39,039 nucleotides of DNA from Polaribacter sp. (GTDB taxonomy: Bacteria; Bacteroidota; Bacteroidia; Flavobacteriales; Flavobacteriaceae): NCBI GenBank assembly GCA_028336245.1, contig JAOKTT010000012.1, positions 1 to 39,039 of the forward strand. Reading direction: 5' to 3'. Numbering within the stretch: position 1 is the stretch's first letter; each line of letters opens with the position of its first letter. Shown piece by piece: positions 17,252 through 24,724 of the stretch. The notes under the pieces are model-generated. The model searched no databases. It saw only the letters and a program-made list of their open reading frames with translations, and was not told where the DNA came from. The position numbers and the translations under genes are program-made.

Positions 17252-18616
17252 CTATTTTAATTTTTCAATTAATACTGCCAAAGACACCTCTTCTTGTGCG
17301 CCTGTAAGCATATCTTTTAATGTAAAGCTAGCGTCAGAAACTTGAGAGACTACAAAGGAAATCCCTCTACTAGCCACATATTTCCACTGTCGTTTCTGTT
17401 GTTTATTGCTTGTTCCTAAGTCCGGGTAAAATTCACTTTTCACACCTTGAGTCCTCAATGCTTTGATCGCCTTCATTTTTAAAATATCTGAAGCAGTATC
17501 AAAGTTCAAGAAAATTACTTTTGGAGTTGGCAAATCAACAGCTTTAAACAGACCCAACTCCTCCAAAACCAAATAAATCCGATCCAGGCCAAAAGAGATT
17601 CCAACTCCAGAAACCTCTTTCAATCCAAAGATTCCTGTTAAATCGTCATATCTTCCACCTCCTCCAATAGATCCCATAGCAACACTCTTTGGCGCTGCTA
17701 CCTCAAAAATTGCTCCAGTATAATAATTTAATCCGCGTGCTAAAGTCACATCTACTTCTAAAACAGCTGTATCTAAACCTAACTGGGCAAACGTTTTAAT
17801 TACAAAGCGAAGTTCTTCAACCCCTTTTATTCCTTCTTCAGAAGTTTCTAACATGCGCTCTAAAGAGGATAACTTGTCTAAATTAGACCCCGAAAAATTA
17901 AATAAGGGTTGTACTTTTTCAATAGCTTCTTCAGTAATCCCTTTGGACAGCATTTCTTTTACAACCCCTGTTGCTCCAATCTTATCTAATTTGTCTAAGG
18001 CAACTGTAAAATCAATTAATTTGTCTTGAGCACCAATCACCTCGGCAATTCCAGATAATATTTTCCGATTGTTTATTTTAATGACCGTTCCAACTAAACC
18101 CAGTTTCGTGAAAACAGCGTCGTATAACTGAATAAACTCCACTTCTTGCCATAAAGAACTACTTCCAACCACGTCAGCATCACATTGAAAAAATTCTCTA
18201 AACCGTCCTCTTTGTGGTCTGTCTGCCCTCCAAACGGGCTGTACTTGGTATCTTTTAAAAGGAAATGTAATCTCATTTTGATGCTGCACAACATACCGTG
18301 CAAAAGGCACCGTTAAATCATATCTCAGCGCTTTCTCAGAAATTTGAGTCGTAAGTTTTAGGCTGTCTTTTTCTGATAGCAATTTAGCATCTGCCTTTGC
18401 TAAATAATCCCCTGAGTTTAATATTTTAAAAATTAGTCGATCTCCTTCTTCACCATATTTGCCCATTAAAGTGGTGGAGTTTTCAAAACTTGGTGTTTCT
18501 ATCGGTTGAAATCCAAACGTTTCAAAAGCAGTTTTAATCGCTTTCATAATATAGTTGCGATTTGCTACTTCTGTTGGTGAAAAATCTCTGGTTCCTTTTG
18601 GGATGCTCGGTTTCAT
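17252..18616 (-). CDS. hisS: Histidine-tRNA ligase
   Basis: Class II aminoacyl-tRNA synthetase charging tRNA-His. The 454 residues are slightly longer than the E. coli enzyme. The N-terminal PSIPKGTRDFSP is the HisRS hallmark. Motif 2 appears as QPVWRADRPQRGRFREFFQCDADVVG near residues 118-143. The histidine-specific blocks are LARGLNYYTGAIFEV near 300 and GSIGGGGRYDDL near 320. Motif 3 is GVGISFGLDRIYLVLEELG near 340-358, followed by an anticodon-binding domain to the end. It lies 113 bases downstream of the yihY stop, on the same strand, and could be transcribed from its own promoter or by read-through. Confidence 0.97.
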   Translation of the reverse strand: MKPSIPKGTRDFSPTEVANRNYIMKAIKTAFETFGFQPIETPSFENSTTLMGKYGEEGDRLIFKILNSGDYLAKADAKLLSEKDSLKLTTQISEKALRYDLTVPFARYVVQHQNEITFPFKRYQVQPVWRADRPQRGRFREFFQCDADVVGSSSLWQEVEFIQLYDAVFTKLGLVGTVIKINNRKILSGIAEVIGAQDKLIDFTVALDKLDKIGATGVVKEMLSKGITEEAIEKVQPLFNFSGSNLDKLSSLERMLETSEEGIKGVEELRFVIKTFAQLGLDTAVLEVDVTLARGLNYYTGAIFEVAAPKSVAMGSIGGGGRYDDLTGIFGLKEVSGVGISFGLDRIYLVLEELGLFKAVDLPTPKVIFLNFDTASDILKMKAIKALRTQGVKSEFYPDLGTSNKQQKRQWKYVASRGISFVVSQVSDASFTLKDMLTGAQEEVSLAVLIEKLK

Positions 18617-18729
18617 TACTTATTTTTTAGTTCTTAACTTTCGATTTTCATGCAATCACTCCAAACGAATCACTTACAATTTTGATTCCTTAATTGAAAA
18701 TTACGTTTGCAAATATCGTGAAAAAGTTA

Positions 18730-19671
18730 TTATTTTTTAAGCGTTACATCGGTTTTATTTCTCCCCCTTAAAGCATAAATAGCTGCATTTAACTCAAAGC
18801 CTAATAAAAGAATGATGGCATTCAACCATATAAACAACATCAATATTAAGAGTGTTCCGATAGAACCATATAATTCATTGTATTTTGCAAATTCAGTTAC
18901 GTAATACCCAAACAAGTAAAAAGTAAAAATTGATAGAATCGTTGTGAAAACGGCTCCTGGAGAGAAGAACCCAGTATATTTTCCTTCCTTAACGCCATAG
19001 TGGTACAGCATCGAAACGGTTAAAAAAAGCATTACTAAAAAGATACAACTACGGCCTAGTTGCAGCCATATTAAATTGTCTTCTAACCATCCTAAAGAAA
19101 TCATATCTAATAAAAACAAATCGAAAAATATAATTAAGGTAACCGCTACAATCACAAAAAACACAATTACAACCGAAACTACCATGGCAATAAAATAAGC
19201 TCTAAAAATATTTCTAGCCTCTTTTATGTGGTATGAATATTCAAAACCACCAAAAATAGCATTGACACCATTTGTCATTAAAAAAATAGAACCTATAAAA
19301 CCAAAGGATAATAAACCGCCATATTGATTTTTAATAATATCTAATAAAACGGCGTCTACCGCATCAAAAGTTTTCGGAGGCAATACATCTGAAATAATAG
19401 ACAACAAACCTTCCTGAGCACCTTCTATTGGTAAAAAAGGAATTAAAGTAAGCACAAATAATAGAAATGGAAAAATTGCCATAAAAAAACTGTAGGCAAT
19501 TCCACCAGCCCTTGTGGTTAGTGCTCCCTCTACAATCCCGATAAAATAAATTTCTAAAACGTCGTACAAGGACATTCCCTCTAATCCTGGAATTTTTATT
19601 TTTTTTCCAAGTTGAACAAAAACATTTACAATAGGCACTTTTGCTAACTTGTCTTCTATTTCTTTTGTCAT
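18730..19671 (-). CDS. YihY/virulence factor BrkB family membrane protein
   Basis: A 313-residue inner-membrane protein of the YihY/BrkB family with about six membrane segments. The family motif TTRAGGIAYSFFMAIFPFLLF begins near residue 54. LLIMLMFIWLNAIILLLGFELNAAI-type sequence closes the core near residues 275-300. The family was once called ribonuclease BN, a misassignment in E. coli; its real role is unclear and may be transport or envelope-related. It is the last gene of a leftward cluster with nadC, the pentapeptide-repeat gene and the lipoprotein gene, beginning 37 bases after the lipoprotein stop. Family assignment is firm, function unknown. Confidence 0.9.
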   Translation of the reverse strand: MTKEIEDKLAKVPIVNVFVQLGKKIKIPGLEGMSLYDVLEIYFIGIVEGALTTRAGGIAYSFFMAIFPFLLFVLTLIPFLPIEGAQEGLLSIISDVLPPKTFDAVDAVLLDIIKNQYGGLLSFGFIGSIFLMTNGVNAIFGGFEYSYHIKEARNIFRAYFIAMVVSVVIVFFVIVAVTLIIFFDLFLLDMISLGWLEDNLIWLQLGRSCIFLVMLFLTVSMLYHYGVKEGKYTGFFSPGAVFTTILSIFTFYLFGYYVTEFAKYNELYGSIGTLLILMLFIWLNAIILLLGFELNAAIYALRGRNKTDVTLKK

Positions 19672-19708
19672 GGTACTTAGGTCTCCTTATTCTTCCGGGT
19701 GACGGAAA

Positions 19709-20188
19709 TTACTCAATTCTTATATTATTTAAACTTCTAAAAATTCTTTTAAAGTTATATTCTTTTATTTTTGGTGTCATCGGCTCTTTTGAAAAGATAA
19801 AATGTTTACCAAAACCTAAACTTGCCAAAAGACCATACTTTTCATTAAAAACTAAAGTGATAAGGTTCGCATTCGACGTTTTTTCTTGATATATAGTAAA
19901 TACTAAATTCTCAAATTCATACTGCGTTCCCGTTGAAAAAAACGTTCTACCTCTAGACCTTAATTCTTGATTACTGTATGCATAGCTCACCCTGCTGTTC
20001 GGTATCGAATCTTTAAGATTTTGATACCTAAAAAGCATTAAAGAATCGTTGTTCTCTGTATTTAAAAGATAGGTTTCTACAGTACTAGTTTCCAAAGAAT
20101 ACTTAAAGAGAGCAACATCATTTTTTTTGTTCGCACAGGAAAACATTAACAAAGTGAGTCCTAAATAATAAAAATGTACATACTTCAT
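19709..20188 (-). CDS. Predicted lipoprotein of unknown function
   Basis: A 159-residue protein with a lipoprotein signal: MKYVHFYYLGLTLLMFSC, with the lipidated cysteine at residue 18 followed by ANKKND. The mature part is mixed alpha/beta with no domain I recognise; notable stretches are TVETYLLNTENNDSLMLFRY and QYEFENLVFTIYQEK. Its ATG overlaps the stop of the pentapeptide-repeat gene by 4 bases (ATGA), which suggests translational coupling, and it is followed 37 bases later by yihY. It may be an envelope protein acting with its neighbours; that is inference from gene order only. Confidence 0.75.
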   Translation of the reverse strand: MKYVHFYYLGLTLLMFSCANKKNDVALFKYSLETSTVETYLLNTENNDSLMLFRYQNLKDSIPNSRVSYAYSNQELRSRGRTFFSTGTQYEFENLVFTIYQEKTSNANLITLVFNEKYGLLASLGFGKHFIFSKEPMTPKIKEYNFKRIFRSLNNIRIE

Positions 20189-20760
20189 TCTATAATAATT
20201 TGAAATTGGGATACAACACCTTCAATCGTTGTTCTACTAAACCTGGCACCCTTCAACTTACTATTTAGAGGGTTTAAATTAAAATTACTAGCAGTTCTAA
20301 AATCTGTTTTTTCTAAATTTGTTGCTTCAAAAATTGCACCTCTTAAATTACAATCTTCAAAAATAGTTTTACTTGCCTGGGTTTCCGTAAAATCTACATG
20401 CTCTAAATTACAAGATATAAAAGACGTATTTGGTATTTTTAGCTTATAAAAGGATGAAAAATTTAGCTGACATTCTTTAAATGAAAATTGCAAAAGGAAC
20501 TGGTTCGCTTCATGAAACTTTACCCCAATCATCTTGCAGCCGGCAAAGTATACCTTTATAAATGAGCTATCCTTTATAATTGCATTACTAAAATTACAAT
20601 CCGTAAATTGGCATTCTATAAATTGGATACTTGAGACCTGTGCGCTTTGAAAATTACAATTTACAAAAGTGCAGTTATCATATTCACCTTTCTCAATACT
20701 TCCTTGAGTAAAGTCTATTTTAACATAGTCGATGCTACTAAAATGGTTATCACTCATCAT
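20185..20760 (-). CDS. Pentapeptide repeat protein
   Basis: A 191-residue right-handed quadrilateral beta-helix protein. A(D/N)LXX-type pentapeptides run through most of it, for example CTFVNCNFQSAQVSSIQF, CQFTDCNFSNAIIKDSSF and CNLRGAIFEATNLEKTDF, with Phe/Leu in the central position and many Cys/Asn neighbours. The C-terminal NSKLKGARFSRTTIEGVVSQF segment resembles the cap of Qnr/McbG-like pentapeptide proteins that mimic DNA and protect gyrase. That activity cannot be claimed from the repeats alone. The gene starts 34 bases after nadC and overlaps the lipoprotein gene by 4 bases, so it is an internal gene of a leftward operon. Confidence 0.88.
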   Translation of the reverse strand: MMSDNHFSSIDYVKIDFTQGSIEKGEYDNCTFVNCNFQSAQVSSIQFIECQFTDCNFSNAIIKDSSFIKVYFAGCKMIGVKFHEANQFLLQFSFKECQLNFSSFYKLKIPNTSFISCNLEHVDFTETQASKTIFEDCNLRGAIFEATNLEKTDFRTASNFNLNPLNSKLKGARFSRTTIEGVVSQFQIIIE

Positions 20761-20794
20761 TTAATTGAAAAATAATTTTTTTTACTGCCACCCA

Positions 20795-21652
20795 TTATAC
20801 CGCTTTTAAACTGAGATCTAAATTAGAAACAGCATGTGTTAATGCACCAGAAGAGATGAAATCTACACCACAATCTGCATATTTTCTTATTGTTTTTTCA
20901 TTGATTCCTCCAGAGGACTCGGTAAAACAGGTGTCTCCAATTAAAGCAACTGCCTTCAACGTGTCCTCGTAATTAAAGTTATCTATTAAAATTCTGTGGA
21001 CACCAGTATTTGAAAGAATTTCTTGGATTTCCTCTAGACTTCTTGCCTCTACAATTATATTAAGGTCCATTTTTTTTTCAATTAAATATTTCTTTGCCTT
21101 TGTGATTGCTGCAGAAATCCCTCCTGCGAAATCAATATGATTGTCTTTAATCATCATCATGTCATACAGCGCGAATCGATGATTTACGCCACCTCCTATT
21201 TTTACAGCCCATTTTTCAATTGCTCTAATTCCCGGTGTTGTTTTTCGGGTATCTAAAACTTTCGTTTTTGTTCCTGCTAGTAGAGCAGTAAAAAAAGCAG
21301 TCTTTGTAGCAATCGCCGACATTCGTTGCATGGCATTTAAAACTAAACGTTCTGCCTTGAGGATGGACTGTGACCTTCCGTACACAAGAAAAACAATATC
21401 GCCATACTTCACCTTTTCACCGTCTTGAATAAAAGTTACGACCTCCAAATCTTTATCCACATATGCAAAAACTTGCTTTGCAAATGCAACACCTGCAATA
21501 ATCCCTTCATCTTTAACCAGTAGTTTGGCCTTTCCAATCGCATTTTGTGGAATACAAGAAAGTGATGTATGATCCCCATCTCCAATATCTTCTCGAATTG
21601 CATTGGCAATAATAAGTTCTAATTCATTTTCAAACTGCTCCTTTGATATCAT
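20795..21652 (-). CDS. nadC: Nicotinate-nucleotide diphosphorylase (quinolinate phosphoribosyltransferase)
   Basis: Converts quinolinate and PRPP to nicotinate mononucleotide and CO2 in de novo NAD synthesis. The 285 residues match the family. Active-site blocks are ERLVLNAMQRMSAIAT near 100-115, LDTRKTTPGIRAIEKWAVKIGGGVNHR near 133-160, the lysine/aspartate loop MMIKDNHI near 168-175, and ESSGGINEKTIRKYA near 242-256. It is the first gene of a leftward cluster with the pentapeptide-repeat protein, the lipoprotein and YihY. Its start faces rlmH across a 168-base divergent interval. No nadA or nadB is in the window. Confidence 0.96.
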   Translation of the reverse strand: MISKEQFENELELIIANAIREDIGDGDHTSLSCIPQNAIGKAKLLVKDEGIIAGVAFAKQVFAYVDKDLEVVTFIQDGEKVKYGDIVFLVYGRSQSILKAERLVLNAMQRMSAIATKTAFFTALLAGTKTKVLDTRKTTPGIRAIEKWAVKIGGGVNHRFALYDMMMIKDNHIDFAGGISAAITKAKKYLIEKKMDLNIIVEARSLEEIQEILSNTGVHRILIDNFNYEDTLKAVALIGDTCFTESSGGINEKTIRKYADCGVDFISSGALTHAVSNLDLSLKAV

Positions 21653-21710
21653 ATTTTTTGTGAGTTCTACGGTAAAAATAACAATGATTTTTAACTTTAC
21701 AGGACTTCTG

Positions 21711-21741
21711 TTGAATTTATACTTTAAAACTAATAAATTTG
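21711..21741 (+). promoter_or_regulatory. Bacteroidota-type promoter for rlmH
   Basis: TTG (21711-21713), a 20-base spacer, then TAAATTTG (21734-21741), close to the consensus TTG-N19-TAnnTTTG. It predicts a leader of roughly 70 bases before the rlmH ATG. Confidence 0.65.
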
Positions 21742-21775
21742 TACAAACATTGAAACCTACTTGAACGCAATCGAA

Positions 21776-21799
21776 GGAAACCCTTAAAGGGGTGCTTCC
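21776..21799 (+). promoter_or_regulatory. Small hairpin in the rlmH leader
   Basis: GGAA and CCC pair with GGG and TTCC around a TTAAA loop in the predicted 5' leader of rlmH. It is GC-richer than its surroundings. The function is unknown and the stem is short, so this may be incidental. Confidence 0.3.
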
Positions 21800-21820
21800 G
21801 ACTTATATCTCATATATATT

Positions 21821-22294
21821 ATGAAAATTAAACTTTTAGTAATTGGAAAAACAGATCATAAAAGCTTACATCAATTAATTGACGAGTATCAAGACCGTCT
21901 AAAACATTATATAAAATTTGAGCTGGAAGTTATTCCTGACATTAAAAATGTTAAGAATTTAAGTGAATTACAGCAAAAACAAAAGGAAGGCGCTTTAATT
22001 TTATCGCGATTGCAAACCACAGATCATTTAATCTTACTCGATGATAAAGGAACGCACTTTACTTCTGTCGCGTTTTCAGAATATCTTCAGAAAAAAATGA
22101 ATGCGGGAATGAAACAACTTGTTTTAGTTGTTGGCGGACCTTATGGCTTTTCCGATGCTGTTTATGAAAAATCCAATGGTAAAATATCTGTATCTAAAAT
22201 GACTTTTTCACATCAAATGATTCGTCTTTTTATCATAGAACAATTGTATCGGGGGTTTACAATTTTAAGGAATGAACCTTATCATCACGCGTAA
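21821..22294 (+). CDS. rlmH: 23S rRNA (pseudouridine(1915)-N(3))-methyltransferase RlmH
   Basis: SPOUT-class methyltransferase that methylates pseudouridine 1915 in helix 69 of 23S rRNA on the assembled 70S ribosome. The 157 residues are the standard length. The knotted SAM-binding region LVVGGPYGFSDAVYEKSNGK lies near residues 104-123, followed by SKMTFSHQMIRLFIIEQLYR and the terminal EPYHHA (usually xPYH). The last 38 bases overlap the 3' end of the convergent AraC-type gene. In staphylococci the 3' end of this gene is the SCCmec attachment site; no recombinase or repeat is seen here. Confidence 0.97.
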   Translation: MKIKLLVIGKTDHKSLHQLIDEYQDRLKHYIKFELEVIPDIKNVKNLSELQQKQKEGALILSRLQTTDHLILLDDKGTHFTSVAFSEYLQKKMNAGMKQLVLVVGGPYGFSDAVYEKSNGKISVSKMTFSHQMIRLFIIEQLYRGFTILRNEPYHHA

Positions 22295-23522
22295 ACGTTT
22301 GCAAATCTTTTTTAACCTTGACATACTCTTGAGGTGCGTGTTTTGTAATTTTCTTAAAAGCACTGAAGAATGGATTGTAAGAAGCAAAGCCAATTGTATG
22401 CGCTAACGACTCGAGTGTTTCTGTATCTAAGAAACTTTTTTCAATAAGCCTAATAGCATCCTGCACTCTACTGTTCATTCTAAATTCAGTGAAAGACAAA
22501 CTAGAATGGTATTTAAATAAAAACACAATATGACTTTTGGGAGCGCCAATACTTGCTGCAATATCACTTTGAGATACTTTTTGGTTGCGAAAAATGAGCC
22601 CTGTAGTACTTAACTTATTTACTTTCTCGATATAGGTGGAAATATTATCTTTAATATTATCTTGTAAAACCTTGTCTTGCGTATTCTTTACATTCACTAT
22701 CTCAATAATCCAATTATTATCGTTGACAATAGCATCCATATTTTCTAACACAGAAGAGTGAAACTTTGACAATGTTTGATTCAGCACTGGTAAACCAAAT
22801 AATATTTCTGGTGAAATTAGAATTTTAAAAAAACTGAGTAGCCAAAAGGTTAATGAAAAAATAGCCATTGTTTTACCAGAGAGCATCGTTCCTTTAAATG
22901 ATTCATTATACACAGAAACAATTACCATAAAACCACATAATAAATTAACAAGGAAGAAAAAAATAGTCCAATTTTTTATTAATTTAAAGTGCTCATTGTT
23001 CAAAGACATGCTTTTCCGGAGCCATATTTTCTTTTTTAGCAGCTTAAAAGTTAATATTATGTAAAAAAGTATATGCAAAGTGATAAAAAAGAAATTCGTC
23101 ATCTTTCCAAAATAAAAGAGTACGCTTTGTTTTAGAAAATCATTTGAATTGATAACATAGAGGAAAACAATAAAAAAAAGGTGTTTTAAATCCGTGATAT
23201 TATGTCTCTTTTTTTGAAGTAGTAAGTTCTTGTAATATAAGTAAGCACTGGGTACAATACTTAAATATAAAATTGAATAAAAACCTGTATCAGGTTTCAT
23301 TAAGCTCTGTAAACCAACAGCGTAACTTCCATGAATAAAAAATCGAAGAGAAATTATCCCTATGATTAAAATTAAATAGAAATTACAAAAAGGATTAGAT
23401 TTATAGTACCTGATCATTAAAAAAAGTGTAATAAACCCAACGATACTTGTTACTAAAAATAAAAATGATTCTAACAAATTTTCAACATTAAAATTCGTTT
23501 GTAAATATAATAAAATTAGCAC
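22257..23522 (-). CDS. Membrane-anchored AraC-family transcriptional regulator
   Basis: A protein of about 421 residues. Its N-terminal half is a chain of about seven hydrophobic segments (for example LFLVTSIVGFITLFLMIRYY and FFITLHILFYIILTFKLL). Its C-terminal ~100 residues form an AraC-type double helix-turn-helix (VSQSDIAASIGAPKSHIVFLFKYH, then LESLAHTIGFASYNPFFSAFKKI..APQEYV). This layout is common in Flavobacteriia and suggests sensing in or near the membrane, but no ligand is known. The longest frame begins with GTG at 23522; a TTG about 14 codons further in is an alternative, so the start is uncertain. The 3' end overlaps rlmH by 38 bases. About 540 gene-free bases and a palindrome lie upstream. 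Confidence 0.88.
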   Translation of the reverse strand: MLILLYLQTNFNVENLLESFLFLVTSIVGFITLFLMIRYYKSNPFCNFYLILIIGIISLRFFIHGSYAVGLQSLMKPDTGFYSILYLSIVPSAYLYYKNLLLQKKRHNITDLKHLFFIVFLYVINSNDFLKQSVLFYFGKMTNFFFITLHILFYIILTFKLLKKKIWLRKSMSLNNEHFKLIKNWTIFFFLVNLLCGFMVIVSVYNESFKGTMLSGKTMAIFSLTFWLLSFFKILISPEILFGLPVLNQTLSKFHSSVLENMDAIVNDNNWIIEIVNVKNTQDKVLQDNIKDNISTYIEKVNKLSTTGLIFRNQKVSQSDIAASIGAPKSHIVFLFKYHSSLSFTEFRMNSRVQDAIRLIEKSFLDTETLESLAHTIGFASYNPFFSAFKKITKHAPQEYVKVKKDLQTFTRDDKVHSLKL

Positions 23523-23568
23523 TACATTTACACAATATCTTACTGAATACTTAAAACTCTTACTGATT

Positions 23569-23603
23569 TGTTTAAAATGAGATTAATCTAATCGTTTTAA
23601 ACA
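23569..23603. repeat. Nested palindrome upstream of the AraC-type gene
   Basis: TGTTTAAAA (23569-23577) is the exact inverse of TTTTAAACA (23595-23603). The 17-base spacer contains a second perfect palindrome, AGATTAATCT. It lies about 46 bases upstream of the regulator's longest start and may be an operator or a hairpin. Confidence 0.4.
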
Positions 23604-23905
23604 CACAAAGTGTTTGATTTTTATTTAGATTTGTTGAACAGTATAAAAAGAAATATCTTTAAAGGAATTCTACAATATACCTGTCAGCGTTCATTATTTA
23701 TTATAGAGGAGAAAGTAATTATTTGTTTTTTGGGGAAAATATAATTAAGGACTCTTAAATCTTTATAAATAAAGTTGGCAGGTTACTTTTAACTTTACAA
23801 AAAGTTTCAAAAAATCTTCCACATTTAAATTAGTCAATACATTGTATTGCATTTCAAAACAAGTATTTATATTTTTCATTAGCTACGCTTAGTTAATTTA
23901 CAAAA

Positions 23906-24002
23906 CCCGCTTTTGTAATGCGTATCAGAAATTTAAATCGCTGAAACATTTCCTTGCGCAGTGCACTTAATTTAATGAATGCATTATTGGCGTTCCAGCG
24001 GG
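23906..24002. other. Foldable intergenic element upstream of rdgB
   Basis: Three nested complementary segments can stack into one long interrupted stem: CCCGCT (23906-23911) with AGCGGG (23997-24002), TAATGC (23916-23921) with GCATTA (23981-23986), and TTAAAT (23933-23938) with ATTTAA (23970-23975). The element is GC-richer than the surrounding interval. It may be a structured RNA, an attC- or MITE-like remnant, or coincidence. The class is not identified. Confidence 0.3.
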
Positions 24003-24032
24003 CGAATAGTAAAAAAACAAGATGAAAAGGAT

Positions 24033-24040
24033 TACATTTG
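24033..24040 (+). promoter_or_regulatory. Possible -7 element for rdgB
   Basis: TACATTTG matches TAnnTTTG and lies between an upstream in-frame ATG (24022) and the preferred ATG (24061), supporting the shorter gene start. No exact TTG box is present upstream. Confidence 0.35.
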
Positions 24041-24060
24041 TTTTAAATCAAATATTTTTA

Positions 24061-24642
24061 ATGAAATTAGTCTTCGCTACAAATAACAATAACAAACTTA
24101 AGGAAGTACAAGAAATGCTGCCGAAATCAATACGATTATTAGGTTTAAAAGACATTAATAGTTTTGAAGAGGTGGCTGAGACAGAGACTACACTTGAGGG
24201 AAACTCAAAATTAAAAGCATCTTATATTACAGATAAATATGGCTTCGATTGTTTTGCTGATGACACAGGCTTGGAAGTAGAAAGTTTAAATGGAAAGCCT
24301 GGGGTTTATTCTGCCCGATTTGCTGGAGAACCCTGTAACTCTGAAAATAACATGCAAAAGCTACTAAAAGAGCTGCAAAAACACAAGAATAGGAAAGCAC
24401 AGTTTAGGACCGTAATTTGCTTGCATATCGCGGCACAAGAATTCTTATTTGAAGGAGTTTGTAAAGGTGAAATTTTGACTAAAAAAGAAGGAAGTAAAGG
24501 GTTTGGATATGACCCTATCTTTAAACCTGAAGGTTTCTCGCAATCTTTTGCAACCATGAGTTCCTTAGAAAAAAACAGGATTTCCCACAGAGGAATTGCA
24601 ATCAAAAAATTGGTTGATTTTTTAAAAGATAAATATTCATAA
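24061..24642 (+). CDS. rdgB: XTP/dITP diphosphatase (non-canonical purine NTP pyrophosphatase, RdgB/HAM1 family)
   Basis: Housecleaning enzyme that hydrolyses XTP, dITP and ITP to monophosphates, keeping deaminated purines out of DNA and RNA. The chosen start gives the family N-terminus MKLVFATNNNNKLKEVQEML, and 193 residues is the typical length. Key blocks are TNNNNKL near 7-13, DCFADDTGLEVESLNGKPGVYSAR near 66-88 with the metal-binding acidic pair, GFGYDPIF near 147-154, and NRISHRGIA near 174-182. An ATG 13 codons upstream is in frame but precedes a likely -7 element. The FecCD permease follows 82 bases later on the same strand. Confidence 0.94.
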   Translation: MKLVFATNNNNKLKEVQEMLPKSIRLLGLKDINSFEEVAETETTLEGNSKLKASYITDKYGFDCFADDTGLEVESLNGKPGVYSARFAGEPCNSENNMQKLLKELQKHKNRKAQFRTVICLHIAAQEFLFEGVCKGEILTKKEGSKGFGYDPIFKPEGFSQSFATMSSLEKNRISHRGIAIKKLVDFLKDKYS

Positions 24643-24724
24643 TACCTATAATCACGTAAAAAAGGAAATTGCGATGCGCTACTTCAGCACTGGCAAGTAA
24701 ATTATTTTTAACAAACACAAGATC

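Larger units (their letters stand above)
23523..24060. other. Gene-free interval between the AraC-type gene and rdgB
   Basis: About 540 bases with no credible coding frame on either strand. It holds a nested palindrome next to the regulator gene, a foldable GC-richer element next to rdgB, and a local hairpin TTACAAAA/TTTTGTAA at 23898-23918. The middle (about 23640-23880) is AT-rich without structure I can support. Confidence 0.6.

Noticed and set aside
22290-22300. The rlmH 3' end as an SCC-type integration site
   Set aside because: No recombinase, direct repeat or foreign cargo is present; the next gene overlaps it directly.
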